A stretch of DNA of 64,000 nt. Source: Hydrogenophaga sp. RAC07. GTDB lineage: Bacteria; Pseudomonadota; Gammaproteobacteria; Burkholderiales; Burkholderiaceae_C. The stretch spans positions 682,001-746,000 of the forward strand of contig NZ_CP016449.1 in the NCBI RefSeq assembly GCF_001713375.1, read 5' to 3'. The notes below the pieces were generated by a model that saw nothing but the letters and a program-made list of their open reading frames with translations, ran no database searches and was not told the origin of the DNA. A program made the translations under genes and the position numbers. Shown in pieces: positions 45,900-53,667 of this stretch; the stretch's first letter is position 1; each line of letters begins with the position of its first letter.

Positions 45900-46280
45900 G
45901 TGATTCAGAGACCAGACCATGCACCGCGTCGCCATTTAGCCAAACTTCTCTGTGCCGCATCGCTTTCGCTGCCTGGCCTCGCAATGGCCGACCTGGCAGA
46001 CGAACTTGAAGACCTCGTTGGCTATGTGATCGTGGCTTCAAAGACCATTGAAGGTTGGAGAGAGGACCGAAAGAGCGAGGACGGCTTCAGCGGCTGCTCC
46101 CATGGCCGGGTGATCGTTTTCACAGACGGCACCGCACTCACCTGTAACACGTACAGCTACAGCTATGCCTACCGGCCTACTGCGGTCATCCTGGCAAAGC
46201 AGTTCAAGTTTCAAGGCCGTGAGATGTACGACTTCAAGATGGTGGTCGAGGACGAGGTCTACGACATGAGTCCGCGTTGA
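45900..46280 (+). CDS. Small secreted protein, unknown
   Basis: The 126-residue protein has a signal peptide ending near residue 30 (LPGLAMA), then an alpha/beta domain with two Cys (FSGCSHG and ALTCNTY) that could form a disulfide. GTG start, 3 bp after the previous stop. No family is recognised; the context suggests an envelope function shared with its neighbours. Confidence 0.6.
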   Translation: MIQRPDHAPRRHLAKLLCAASLSLPGLAMADLADELEDLVGYVIVASKTIEGWREDRKSEDGFSGCSHGRVIVFTDGTALTCNTYSYSYAYRPTAVILAKQFKFQGREMYDFKMVVEDEVYDMSPR

Positions 46281-46293
46281 GGCTGTGCTACCG

Positions 46294-46839
46294 ATGACAG
46301 CCTCTGACTACATCGCAATCTGTTCAGTGTTCATAGCGATCTGTGCGGTGTATGCGACCTACTGGCAGACCCAACACGCGCGACGGCACAGCGAGTTGAG
46401 CGTCCGCCCGCTCCTCTGTTGGCACAAGAGGAAAATGACAACTGAGGCAGGATGTGTCGTCACCTTCACAGTGAAAAACTTGGGACTAGGGCCGGCGATT
46501 GTTCGCAAGCGTTTCTTCGCAGTGGGAGGCGAAAGATTTGACGTGGAGCCGGACGATACTGACTTGGTAGAAATGGTCGCTTCCAAGTCCATCGGCGACA
46601 AGTTCGCGTTTCGGGTCCTTCAGTCTGGTACGCCCGGTGAGGGCTCAGCATTGCCGAGCGGTGGGGATTTTTTGATCGCTGAGCTTTTGTTCTTTGGCAT
46701 GGACATCAAGGCCGCTGAGAAAGCGCTGCGTTCATTGGCTGATCTTGACTTCGTCGTCGAGTACGAGTCCATGTACGAGGAGCCATTCACGCTTAGGGCG
46801 CTCGGTGGAAACTCCCCTGGCTGGGAGTCCGCACGATGA
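46294..46839 (+). CDS. Single-pass membrane protein, unknown
   Basis: The 181-residue protein has one N-terminal membrane helix (about 3-22), then a beta-rich domain beginning after RRHSELSVRP with VVTFTVKNLGLGPAIV. This resembles the layout of the minus-strand gene at 35372-36064. ATG 46294 is preferred to GTG 46285. Its stop overlaps the next ATG by four bases. Confidence 0.6.
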   Translation: MTASDYIAICSVFIAICAVYATYWQTQHARRHSELSVRPLLCWHKRKMTTEAGCVVTFTVKNLGLGPAIVRKRFFAVGGERFDVEPDDTDLVEMVASKSIGDKFAFRVLQSGTPGEGSALPSGGDFLIAELLFFGMDIKAAEKALRSLADLDFVVEYESMYEEPFTLRALGGNSPGWESAR

Positions 46840-47120
46840 ACTGGCTGTTGCTGTTGCTTTTCTGGTGCCCGAAGTGCTGGAGTTCGATCGGTTACGGGAT
46901 GGTCACCCTCAGCGGCTCGATGCTGCTTTTGGGCTGGCGACTTTCAAACAGGGTGGATCGCATCGAGAACAGGACCGGAGTAGTGATCGACTTCGACAAG
47001 GTGCTTGCTGCTCTTCCGTTGCCGATCCCGGCCAGCAGTGAGGGGTTTGTATTCGCCATTTTTGGGGTGCTGCTGGGCTTGACGCTGGCATCGGCTGGCA
47101 AGTGGGCGCAGCGCTTCTAG
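46836..47120 (+). CDS. Small two-helix membrane protein
   Basis: The 94-residue protein has two predicted membrane segments (about 15-35 and 70-88) separated by a charged loop, a layout like that of phage holins or exclusion proteins. The resemblance is only structural; no endolysin gene is near. It overlaps the previous gene by four bases. Confidence 0.58.
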   Translation: MNWLLLLLFWCPKCWSSIGYGMVTLSGSMLLLGWRLSNRVDRIENRTGVVIDFDKVLAALPLPIPASSEGFVFAIFGVLLGLTLASAGKWAQRF

Positions 47121-47232
47121 TGAATGGCCGCATGACGACACTTGCGACACGCCGTCGCCCGTACTCGGCGCTCTATGGAGCGGCGAAAAAGAGAGAGGCT
47201 CCTGTGCAAACGATCAGTGAAGTAATTCCCAC

Positions 47233-47246
47233 AAACCGAGCGGTTT
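47233..47246. promoter_or_regulatory. Short palindrome upstream of the DUF4258 gene, candidate operator
   Basis: AAACCG-AG-CGGTTT is a perfect 6-bp inverted repeat 59 bp upstream of the DUF4258 start. Toxin-antitoxin operons are usually repressed through such sites by the XRE-type partner. The rest of 47121-47304 contains no gene. Confidence 0.4.
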
Positions 47247-47304
47247 TACTGTACTGCTCGAACAATTTTGGCCAAGCGGCTGTAGTATCGGGGACATAAT
47301 TTTT

Positions 47305-47619
47305 ATGGGTTACGCAAAACTGTCAAGCCTGACGAATGCTCAGGTCACGAGTCGGATCAAGCAGCTGGCAAAGAACACAAGCGCGATTTATATCGTTGAA
47401 CATGCCCAAGACCGAATGCTTCAGCGCCACATTGGAATCGAAGAGGTCTACTGTGTTTTGCGTGAGGGTGCTCTTGAGCGGCCATGGCGAATCAACAAGG
47501 AGTACGACACATTCGAAGCTCGAATGGAGCGTTATGTAGGCGGTAGGGATCTAGCGGTGGTGGTTACCCTAGATGATGACTCCCCGGATGTGATGGTGAT
47601 CACCGTAATTGTTAAGTGA
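47305..47619 (+). CDS. DUF4258 protein, candidate toxin
   Basis: The 104-residue protein matches DUF4258 (IVEHAQDRMLQRHIGIEEVYCVL, then a beta-sheet tail DLAVVVTLDD...VMVITVIV). The fold is related to BrnT/RelE-like toxins. It is followed 18 bp later by a Cro/C1-type helix-turn-helix protein, the usual partner arrangement of an MqsRA/HigBA-like toxin-antitoxin pair. Confidence 0.8.
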   Translation: MGYAKLSSLTNAQVTSRIKQLAKNTSAIYIVEHAQDRMLQRHIGIEEVYCVLREGALERPWRINKEYDTFEARMERYVGGRDLAVVVTLDDDSPDVMVITVIVK

Positions 47620-47637
47620 CGGTGGAGAGGATTGAAG

Positions 47638-48108
47638 ATGTTTCACTACAAGATGTGCGGGTTACCCAACGTGTGGCTCGCAAATGGATATAAGGTTAAA
47701 GACACGCCCTACGGCCAAGCTGTATCGGTGGAAGACGCAGAGAGCCTGCATCAACTGCTGGCTACCCAACTGATCAAAAAGAAGGGCGCACTGACCGGCA
47801 AGGAGTTTCGTTTCCTTCGTACGATGCTGCAGCTTTCCCAGAAAAGCTTGGCAGATATGGTGCAAGTGAGCGAGCAGTCTGTCAGTCTTTGGGAGCGGCG
47901 CGGTAAGGCTCCGACTGCTTCGGAGGCCGTGTTGCGAATGCTCATCGCGGACAAGTTCGAAGGCGACTGTCAAATGGCGGCCGTCATTGACCGAATAAAT
48001 ACCGTCGACCGACTCGTGAATCAGCGGACGGTTGCGCGAGCGCGCCTACACAAATGGTCGGCTAAGGAAGTACCGGCACCTGAGGTCGAAGAATCAGTTG
48101 CTGCTTGA
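47638..48108 (+). CDS. XRE-family helix-turn-helix protein, candidate antitoxin
   Basis: The 156-residue protein has a central helix-turn-helix (FLRTMLQLSQKSLADMVQVSEQSVSLWERRGKAPTASE) of the MqsA/HigA type. The N-terminal region has only one Cys (KMCGL), so a zinc-binding MqsA domain is absent. ATG 47638 has GGAGAGG upstream. It probably neutralises the DUF4258 protein and represses the operon. Confidence 0.85.
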   Translation: MFHYKMCGLPNVWLANGYKVKDTPYGQAVSVEDAESLHQLLATQLIKKKGALTGKEFRFLRTMLQLSQKSLADMVQVSEQSVSLWERRGKAPTASEAVLRMLIADKFEGDCQMAAVIDRINTVDRLVNQRTVARARLHKWSAKEVPAPEVEESVAA

Positions 48109-48127
48109 CGCAACGCGCTCGCCGACC

Positions 48128-48152
48128 AAGCCCGCCCCGCGCGGGCTTTTTT
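48128..48152 (+). terminator. Rho-independent terminator of the DUF4258/XRE operon
   Basis: AGCCCGC (48129-48135) and GCGGGCT (48141-48147) form a perfect stem followed by six T. It ends the long plus-strand run of the element. Confidence 0.9.
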
Positions 48153-48281
48153 ACGCCTGTACGCGGCACACGCCTTCACACGTCGCTCTTTGCAATCAAG
48201 GGTTTGCCGACGGTTCGCCACCTGCCTTGCCGTGCGTCGTCAAGTGGAAGGCATGGCCGGTTTGAACTGTACATTTAACCA

Positions 48282-48719
48282 GTGTTTTATGAAGTGATCA
48301 CCCTCCGCAGACAAGCCCAAAGCCTCCGCCCTGAGGAGTGGCCCGCGCCCGAGTTCGGCAGGATCTCGATGGCCACATGGCGACCTGGACGAACGTCTCT
48401 GACGCGCACAGCACGGGTGGCGACCCTCTACCAGCCAGCCGGCTTGATGCAGCGACCCGCAATGGTCCTGATCGATCCAAAGATCACGCACCTGCCGCTT
48501 GATGGAGAAGTCTGGCTGGGCTCCGAGCTGCACACGACAGAGCAAGGCATCGTGGAGATCGAACAGGCTTGGCTTGTCAGACCGCGAAGTAAGGACGGTC
48601 AGCCGTTGCCCCCTTTTGATCTGCAGGGCTGGAGAGCGATGAATCGCAAGCCGAGTGAGCCGGAGCGCCCGGTGGGTAAAGGCTGGATCAAAGCCAGCAG
48701 CGGTGCTCGCTCAAAATAG
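48282..48719 (+). CDS. Hypothetical protein
   Basis: The 145-residue protein (GTG 48282; ATG 48369 is possible) contains LIDPKITHLPLDGEVWLGSELHTTEQGIVEIEQAWLVRP, suggesting a small beta-rich domain, and ends basic. No ribosome site or family is clear. It is the last plus-strand gene before the three minus-strand genes at the right end. Confidence 0.5.
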   Translation: MFYEVITLRRQAQSLRPEEWPAPEFGRISMATWRPGRTSLTRTARVATLYQPAGLMQRPAMVLIDPKITHLPLDGEVWLGSELHTTEQGIVEIEQAWLVRPRSKDGQPLPPFDLQGWRAMNRKPSEPERPVGKGWIKASSGARSK

Positions 48720-48749
48720 GCGATGCGCCAGGCTATCGAAAGAGCTCGG

Positions 48750-49529
48750 CTATTCAGTGGTTTGCGTTGGTCGGTCTCTGCGCCAGTTGGCTAAATCTGT
48801 CGAGGCCCGCAACGCTGAACTTGGTACTTCACGAACTTGAGTCATCAACTCATCGCGGAGTCGCTTGTCGGCCTCGTAGCAGTTGCACGCTGCGTGCTGC
48901 AAACCCAGCCGGTCGAGCACAGTGAGTTCACCGCGGTGATATTCAATCAGTCCAAGTCGCTGAAACTCACTTGCTGCCCCGCTCACCCCAACGCGCCGTA
49001 CTCCAAGCATCAAGGCAATAAAGTCCTGAGTCACATGAAAGCGGTCGGCGTGAGCGCGATCCTGGCTCATCAGCAACCAGCGCGCCAGCCGCTCTCTCAC
49101 GGTGTGAAAACGCTGACAGGCAGATGCAAGTGATTGCTGATGCAGGCGGACCATCAATGAGCCTTGCACCAGTTCTCGCAGCTCGGGCATGGTGGATACA
49201 ACCCTGCGAAACACATCCGCCTTCAGACGCCAGCAACTCCCAGCGCCTTGCACTACGGCTCTCCAAGGCGTTTTGGCCACTCCGAGCACCAATTCCGCCC
49301 CCAGCATGGACTCGGACCCGATCATGCCCACCGCCAAGGGCGGGTGTGTCTCGATGTCAATCACCAGCGCAATGAAGCCGGAGCGTGGAAAGTACGCGTG
49401 GCTCAGTGGTGCCCCATGCACGCTTAGATCGCACAATGCCACCAGCTCGAACGGAGTGCACAGCGCAAGAAAGCGCATGCGTAACGCTTTCGGAAGGCGC
49501 TCGATTAGGTGGTTCTCTATGTTGTACAT
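48750..49529 (-). CDS. Crp/Fnr-type regulator of the element
   Basis: The 259-residue protein has a cyclic-nucleotide-binding-like N terminus (HAYFPRSGFIALVIDIETHPPLAVGMIGSE) and a winged helix (DFIALMLGVRRVGVSGAASEF). The C-terminal pattern GLIEYHRGELTVLDR...CNCY repeats that of the chromosomal regulator at 20770-21489. A host-like regulator carried by the element could link its activity to cell state or alter host genes. Confidence 0.85.
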   Translation of the reverse strand: MYNIENHLIERLPKALRMRFLALCTPFELVALCDLSVHGAPLSHAYFPRSGFIALVIDIETHPPLAVGMIGSESMLGAELVLGVAKTPWRAVVQGAGSCWRLKADVFRRVVSTMPELRELVQGSLMVRLHQQSLASACQRFHTVRERLARWLLMSQDRAHADRFHVTQDFIALMLGVRRVGVSGAASEFQRLGLIEYHRGELTVLDRLGLQHAACNCYEADKRLRDELMTQVREVPSSALRASTDLANWRRDRPTQTTE

Positions 49530-49845
49530 GGGGAGCCCTGGTACACGAGAAAACCCCTCTCAGAGCGAACCCGCAAGGTTCGCAAGACAGGATGTCTCGC
49601 GCTCCCCTACCAACTGTAGACCTGTTCGGTGGACTGCTCTGTCTGGAACCGAACATATCCAATAAGTATTGCTCTTGGTAGCACCCCGCAAGCTTGCATT
49701 CGCCGTGGAGTCGCCAGCGTCCATGTAAGGCGTCCAGCATGTAGGCGAAAACTGGACTGTCCAGGTAACTTCAACCGTAGAGGCGGTCTATCAATGCACC
49801 GCACCGGTTGAGGTACTCATCTCGCCTGCGCTGTTTTGGGGTTGG
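49530..49845. promoter_or_regulatory. Gene-free stretch with two inverted repeats
   Basis: No gene is supported in these 316 bp. GCGAACC (49566-49572) and GGTTCGC (49578-49584) form a small hairpin in the leader of the Crp-like gene. TGTTCGGT (49623-49630) and ACCGAACA (49648-49655) are perfect 8-bp arms with a 17-bp spacer and may be an operator for it. Confidence 0.4.
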
Positions 49846-50124
49846 TCACCCATTGGCTCGTAGCCAGCCGAGTACGTCTTCAATCCTCCAGGCAGTGACG
49901 CGAGGGCTCAGCTTGCGGGGCTGTGGAAATGTTCCCTTCTGCACCCAACGCCACAAAGTGGCTGGCGAAATTGGGACGATGCTCAACAGTCCGGCTTGTC
50001 TGATGTAACCTGCCTGCGGCATCTCTTTGCGCAGCGCATCCAGCTTCTGGATGGGGGAAAGCGGATCAACGGGAGGTGGGGTAGGTCCGCCCGAGAAGAT
50101 GGCTTGTTTCAGTCGTTTTTGCAT
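49846..50124 (-). CDS. Third AlpA-like regulator
   Basis: The 92-residue protein has a C-terminal AlpA-type winged helix (AGLLSIVPISPATLWRWVQKGTFPQPRKLSPRVTAWRIEDVLGWL) and an N-terminal extension of about 40 residues. ATG 50124 (MQKRLKQAIF) is chosen because sequence upstream is not conserved-looking. It lies near the tRNA end, where excisionase genes are often found. Confidence 0.8.
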   Translation of the reverse strand: MQKRLKQAIFSGGPTPPPVDPLSPIQKLDALRKEMPQAGYIRQAGLLSIVPISPATLWRWVQKGTFPQPRKLSPRVTAWRIEDVLGWLRANG

Positions 50125-50250
50125 CGTTAAGACTCCAGTGGTTTTGATGACCTGGAGTCTCTTTGAGGTGAACGAGAAGAGATACGCGTATGCGTTGCAG
50201 ATGGACGCTCCTGCGATGCAGCTGTGCACAGATGCGTCGCATCTGTATGT

Positions 50251-51036
50251 TCAAGTCCTGTTTCGCTTACGTTCTGGCTGCCATCCCGCTGCCGAAAGCC
50301 ATTCCCCAGCGGCCCTTCTGCTGCAAAACTTTGTGCCTTCAGCATTGATGGTCAGGTTCTCGGCAATGAAGTCGACGGCTTCCCGCTTGGTTGTGAACGG
50401 TCGAGAGTTCGCCATCGCAAGAGCTTCTGTGTGCTTGGGCTTCATGGCCTCGTGCCTCGCGACGGCTGCGTTGCGCCCGCGATCTGACTTTTTGCGAGTG
50501 TCGATCCGCAGAGAGTGAGCGATCTGAAGTGCTCTCATCGCCTCAAGTGCAAACGCACCCGCATCGTTGAGTTGCATTGCCACGTACTTGCTGCTCAACC
50601 CTGATGGCACTGATTCGTGGCTCGGCTGGTCGCCCAGCTTCTCCAGAATATTCAGGCAGTCGCGGGTGTACATGAGCGCGAACACAGCGAACCGTTGCCA
50701 CCGCTCAGTTGGGGGAGACAGCTTGTCCCAACTAACGCCTGGCTCAAGCGCCGCGAACACTCCTATGTGCCCGGGCTGCGTGTGAAGTGAGAACGGCCAT
50801 CTTTCGGAATGGGCCAGGGTTTCGCGTGGACCTATGGCGCTGTCGAACAACTTGTCCACGTTGCTCATCACCACTTCGTTGATGTGCGTTGCAACGGACG
50901 TGAGCCAAGTGCTGCTCTCATCTGCGAGAAGCTCTCGGGTCTCAAAAAGGATCTGTGTTGGCCACCCAGCAAAGGCCCAGTTAGCGGGCAGCGCGAATGG
51001 GTCAGGGTGTGGGAAAGGCTGAAACTCGTTTGTCAT
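50251..51036 (-). CDS. Hypothetical protein near the right end of the element
   Basis: The 261-residue protein (ATG 51036, MTNEFQPFPHPDPFALP) is mostly helical and ends with a basic segment (CSRRAAGEWLSAAGWQPERKRNRT). A patch FTTKREAVDFIAENLTINAEGTKF looks like a small helical DNA-binding fold, but no family is named. It is the last gene before attR. Confidence 0.55.
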   Translation of the reverse strand: MTNEFQPFPHPDPFALPANWAFAGWPTQILFETRELLADESSTWLTSVATHINEVVMSNVDKLFDSAIGPRETLAHSERWPFSLHTQPGHIGVFAALEPGVSWDKLSPPTERWQRFAVFALMYTRDCLNILEKLGDQPSHESVPSGLSSKYVAMQLNDAGAFALEAMRALQIAHSLRIDTRKKSDRGRNAAVARHEAMKPKHTEALAMANSRPFTTKREAVDFIAENLTINAEGTKFCSRRAAGEWLSAAGWQPERKRNRT

Positions 51037-51103
51037 GGCTGGTGCGTATGGCGCCAGCAAAAGTGACAAAGCTACCAGGTGATCTCAGTAGGTCTTTTCC
51101 TCA

Positions 51104-51127
51104 ATGGACCATCGGATGGACCATAGG
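51104..51127 (+). repeat. Right pair of 12-bp direct repeats (putative integrase arm sites)
   Basis: ATGGACCATCGG is followed directly by ATGGACCATAGG, 40 bp inside the right attachment core. The pair matches the left pair at 32100-32123 in sequence and 12-bp period: the second units differ at only one base. Confidence 0.65.
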
Positions 51128-51165
51128 ACTTGAGAACCTGCTGGAAGCCGCATGAATGCTGGCGG

Positions 51166-51255
<90 letters not shown>

Positions 51256-51343
51256 GGTGTTGGTCTTCGTCGCGAACCCGCGAGTATAGCAGGCACCGGG
51301 CCGTCAAAAGCCGTCTCACCCGCCGCGCGAAGCTGGTGAGACA

Positions 51344-52801
51344 ATGCTTCACCGCCGCTTTCCATTGCCCATGCTCGTCGACACCCAACCCGCGACTTAC
51401 CAGCACATGCCGGCTTCGCCGGAGGTGCGCGACCACTGGGTGAACTCCCAGCTCATCGGCGTGTTGATGGACAACATGGGAGCATCGCTCCTGGCGGCCT
51501 TGCTGTCGTTGCCGCTGCTGGTGTTCATGATGGCGGGCGAGGTCAACACGGTCGGCCTGCTGGTCTGGACCATCCTCACGCTGGCGATGCTGGTCTACCG
51601 CTACCACCTGATCGGCATCTACCGCCTGCGGCACGACAGCCTGGAGGGGCCGCAGCGCATCACCTTCATCCAGCGTTACCACTGGACCTGGGCCGCCATG
51701 GCGTTGCTGTGGGGCGGACCGGTGTTGCTGAGCTACCAACAGGCGCCGATCGCCACCCAATTTGTGTGTGCGATCGTGGTGCTTGGCCAGGGCTTGCTCA
51801 CGCTCACCGCGTTCAGTGCTTACCTGCCGGTTTACCGTACCTACGCCAACGCACTCATGTTCTCGGTGCTCATGAGCCTGTTGATCGTCATGTTGGCACT
51901 CCCCCAGCCTGCCGGGTCGCTGCAGACCTGGCTGGTGCTCACGGCGCTTCTGGTGGCGTTTTGGGGTCTGCTTTTCATGACCGGCACGCGCATGCACGAG
52001 GTGCACCGGGCCAGTTTTGAACTGCAGTTCTCCAACCAGGAACTGATTGATTCGCTCACGCTGCAGACTCGTGCTTCCCTGCGCGCCGTGGCCACCAAAA
52101 ACCGCTTTCTGGCTTCCGCCGCGCACGATCTGCGTCAGCCCGTACACGCTTTGAGTCTTTACGCTGACTGGTTGGCCACCGAGCCCGAAATGGCGCGCGA
52201 CATCGCGCCACGCATTCTGCAGTCCACCCGAGCGATCAACGAATTGTTCGACTCGTTGTTCGACCTGACGCGCATCGACGCCGGCAACTACAAGGTGCGG
52301 CTGCAGCATGTGGATGTGGAAAAACTGTTCGCCGATCTGTCGCTGCAGTTCGAGCCTGTGGCGGTGGGCAAGTCGTTGAGGCTGCGTTCGCACACCCGAC
52401 CCACCACGCTGTGGTCGGACCCGGTGGTGCTGCGCCGCATTCTGGGCAATCTGGTGTCGAACGCGTTGCGGCACACGCACCAGGGCGGGGTGCTGTTGGC
52501 CTTGCGGCATCGCGAGGACATGCTGGTGTTCGAGGTGTGGGACACAGGCGTGGGTATCGCGCGCGAGCACCAGCAGGCGATCTTTCAGGAGTTCTTCAGG
52601 GTGTCGCAACACCAGGGCACCGAGGACAGCCTGGGCCTGGGTCTCACCATCGTATCCAAGCTGGCGTCGTTGATGGGCTACCAGCTGGCCCTGAGTTCGG
52701 AGGCGAACCGGGGCAGTGTGTTCCGGGTGATGCTGCCGGCCTTCACCCAGCAAGAAGCCGCCGGGCTGCCCGAGCCCACGGTGGTGCGGGCAGCGACCTG
52801 A
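51344..52801 (+). CDS. Membrane sensor histidine kinase
   Basis: The 485-residue kinase has about six N-terminal membrane helices (residues 45-215) with little periplasmic sequence, then a phosphoacceptor box SAAHDLRQPVHALSLY (His261) and an ATPase domain (NLVSNALRHT, DTGVGI, GLGLTIV). HDLRQPxHAL is the variant typical of hybrid-like kinases that pair with LuxR-type regulators. It converges with such a regulator gene, separated by 25 bp, so the two probably form one system; the signal is unknown. Confidence 0.92.
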   Translation: MLHRRFPLPMLVDTQPATYQHMPASPEVRDHWVNSQLIGVLMDNMGASLLAALLSLPLLVFMMAGEVNTVGLLVWTILTLAMLVYRYHLIGIYRLRHDSLEGPQRITFIQRYHWTWAAMALLWGGPVLLSYQQAPIATQFVCAIVVLGQGLLTLTAFSAYLPVYRTYANALMFSVLMSLLIVMLALPQPAGSLQTWLVLTALLVAFWGLLFMTGTRMHEVHRASFELQFSNQELIDSLTLQTRASLRAVATKNRFLASAAHDLRQPVHALSLYADWLATEPEMARDIAPRILQSTRAINELFDSLFDLTRIDAGNYKVRLQHVDVEKLFADLSLQFEPVAVGKSLRLRSHTRPTTLWSDPVVLRRILGNLVSNALRHTHQGGVLLALRHREDMLVFEVWDTGVGIAREHQQAIFQEFFRVSQHQGTEDSLGLGLTIVSKLASLMGYQLALSSEANRGSVFRVMLPAFTQQEAAGLPEPTVVRAAT

Positions 52802-52826
52802 TCACGGGCCGCTGCTCAACGATCCC

Positions 52827-53420
52827 TCAGAGATCGAGCAGGCCTGCGGTGCGGGCCAGGTGGCTGGCTTGCGAGCGGCTCTTGACGTTGAGGCGGCGGA
52901 ACAGGCGCCACAGGTGCACCTTGACCGTGTGCTCACTGATCTGGAGTTGTTCGGCGATATCGCGGTTGCTCAGGCCCCGGTCCAGCATGACCAGCAGCTG
53001 TTTCTGGCGCTTGGAAAGTTTGTCGGGAATGGTGGGAGCATTTTCGTCTTCCACTTCTTCGGCCAGGAATTCGCGCAACACCTTGGCGATCTGCGCGGCA
53101 CCGGCCGATTTTTCCACGTAGGCATCTGCCCCGGCTTCACGGGCGAGGTCTTCGTAGTCGGAAGACGGCGAAGCGGACAGCACGATCAGGGAAGTGTCGG
53201 GCAACATTTGCCGGACTTCGCGAACGCCGGAAACACCGTTGGTGTCGGGCAGCTTGAGATCAAGGCAGACCAACTCAGGCTCGCCGTGTTCGGCGATGGC
53301 CTTGCTCACCGACGCCAGGCGTTCGAGTTCGATCACCTGGGTGGATGCACGCAAGCGGCGAAGCAACATCACAACGGCTTCGCGCATGAGTGGATGATCG
53401 TCAATAACAAAAATACTCAT
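52827..53420 (-). CDS. LuxR-type response regulator (NarL family)
   Basis: The 197-residue regulator has a receiver domain with Asp54 (VCLDLKLPD) and a C-terminal LuxR helix-turn-helix (LSKRQKQLLVMLDRGLSNRDIAEQLQISEHTVKVHLWRLFRRL). It is convergent with the sensor kinase gene, its likely partner. The 247-bp space behind it (53421-53667) shows no gene. Confidence 0.93.
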   Translation of the reverse strand: MSIFVIDDHPLMREAVVMLLRRLRASTQVIELERLASVSKAIAEHGEPELVCLDLKLPDTNGVSGVREVRQMLPDTSLIVLSASPSSDYEDLAREAGADAYVEKSAGAAQIAKVLREFLAEEVEDENAPTIPDKLSKRQKQLLVMLDRGLSNRDIAEQLQISEHTVKVHLWRLFRRLNVKSRSQASHLARTAGLLDL

Positions 53421-53667
53421 AACGGGCTGTGCTGGTAATAAATGGTTTCAACTGAAGAGCATATCGACAAGTTGGGGCTTTGGCGATAGTGGCCTCCGGC
53501 GAAATCGGGCCTGAAGTGGGACTTGCGGCACGGAACGGATGCCTGTGAGTGGTTGGGGCCCGGATACTCCATATGGTACGCCGATGGTACACAGCCGGTA
53601 GACCCGCGAACGGCTGCCCCGAACCGGGCTTGCCACCGCTTCATACAAACGTCCAGGTGCTGCCCGC

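Noticed and set aside
46836..47120. Holin of a lysis cassette
   Set aside because: Two membrane helices alone are not enough; no endolysin or spanin gene is near and the neighbours are lipoproteins and secreted proteins.
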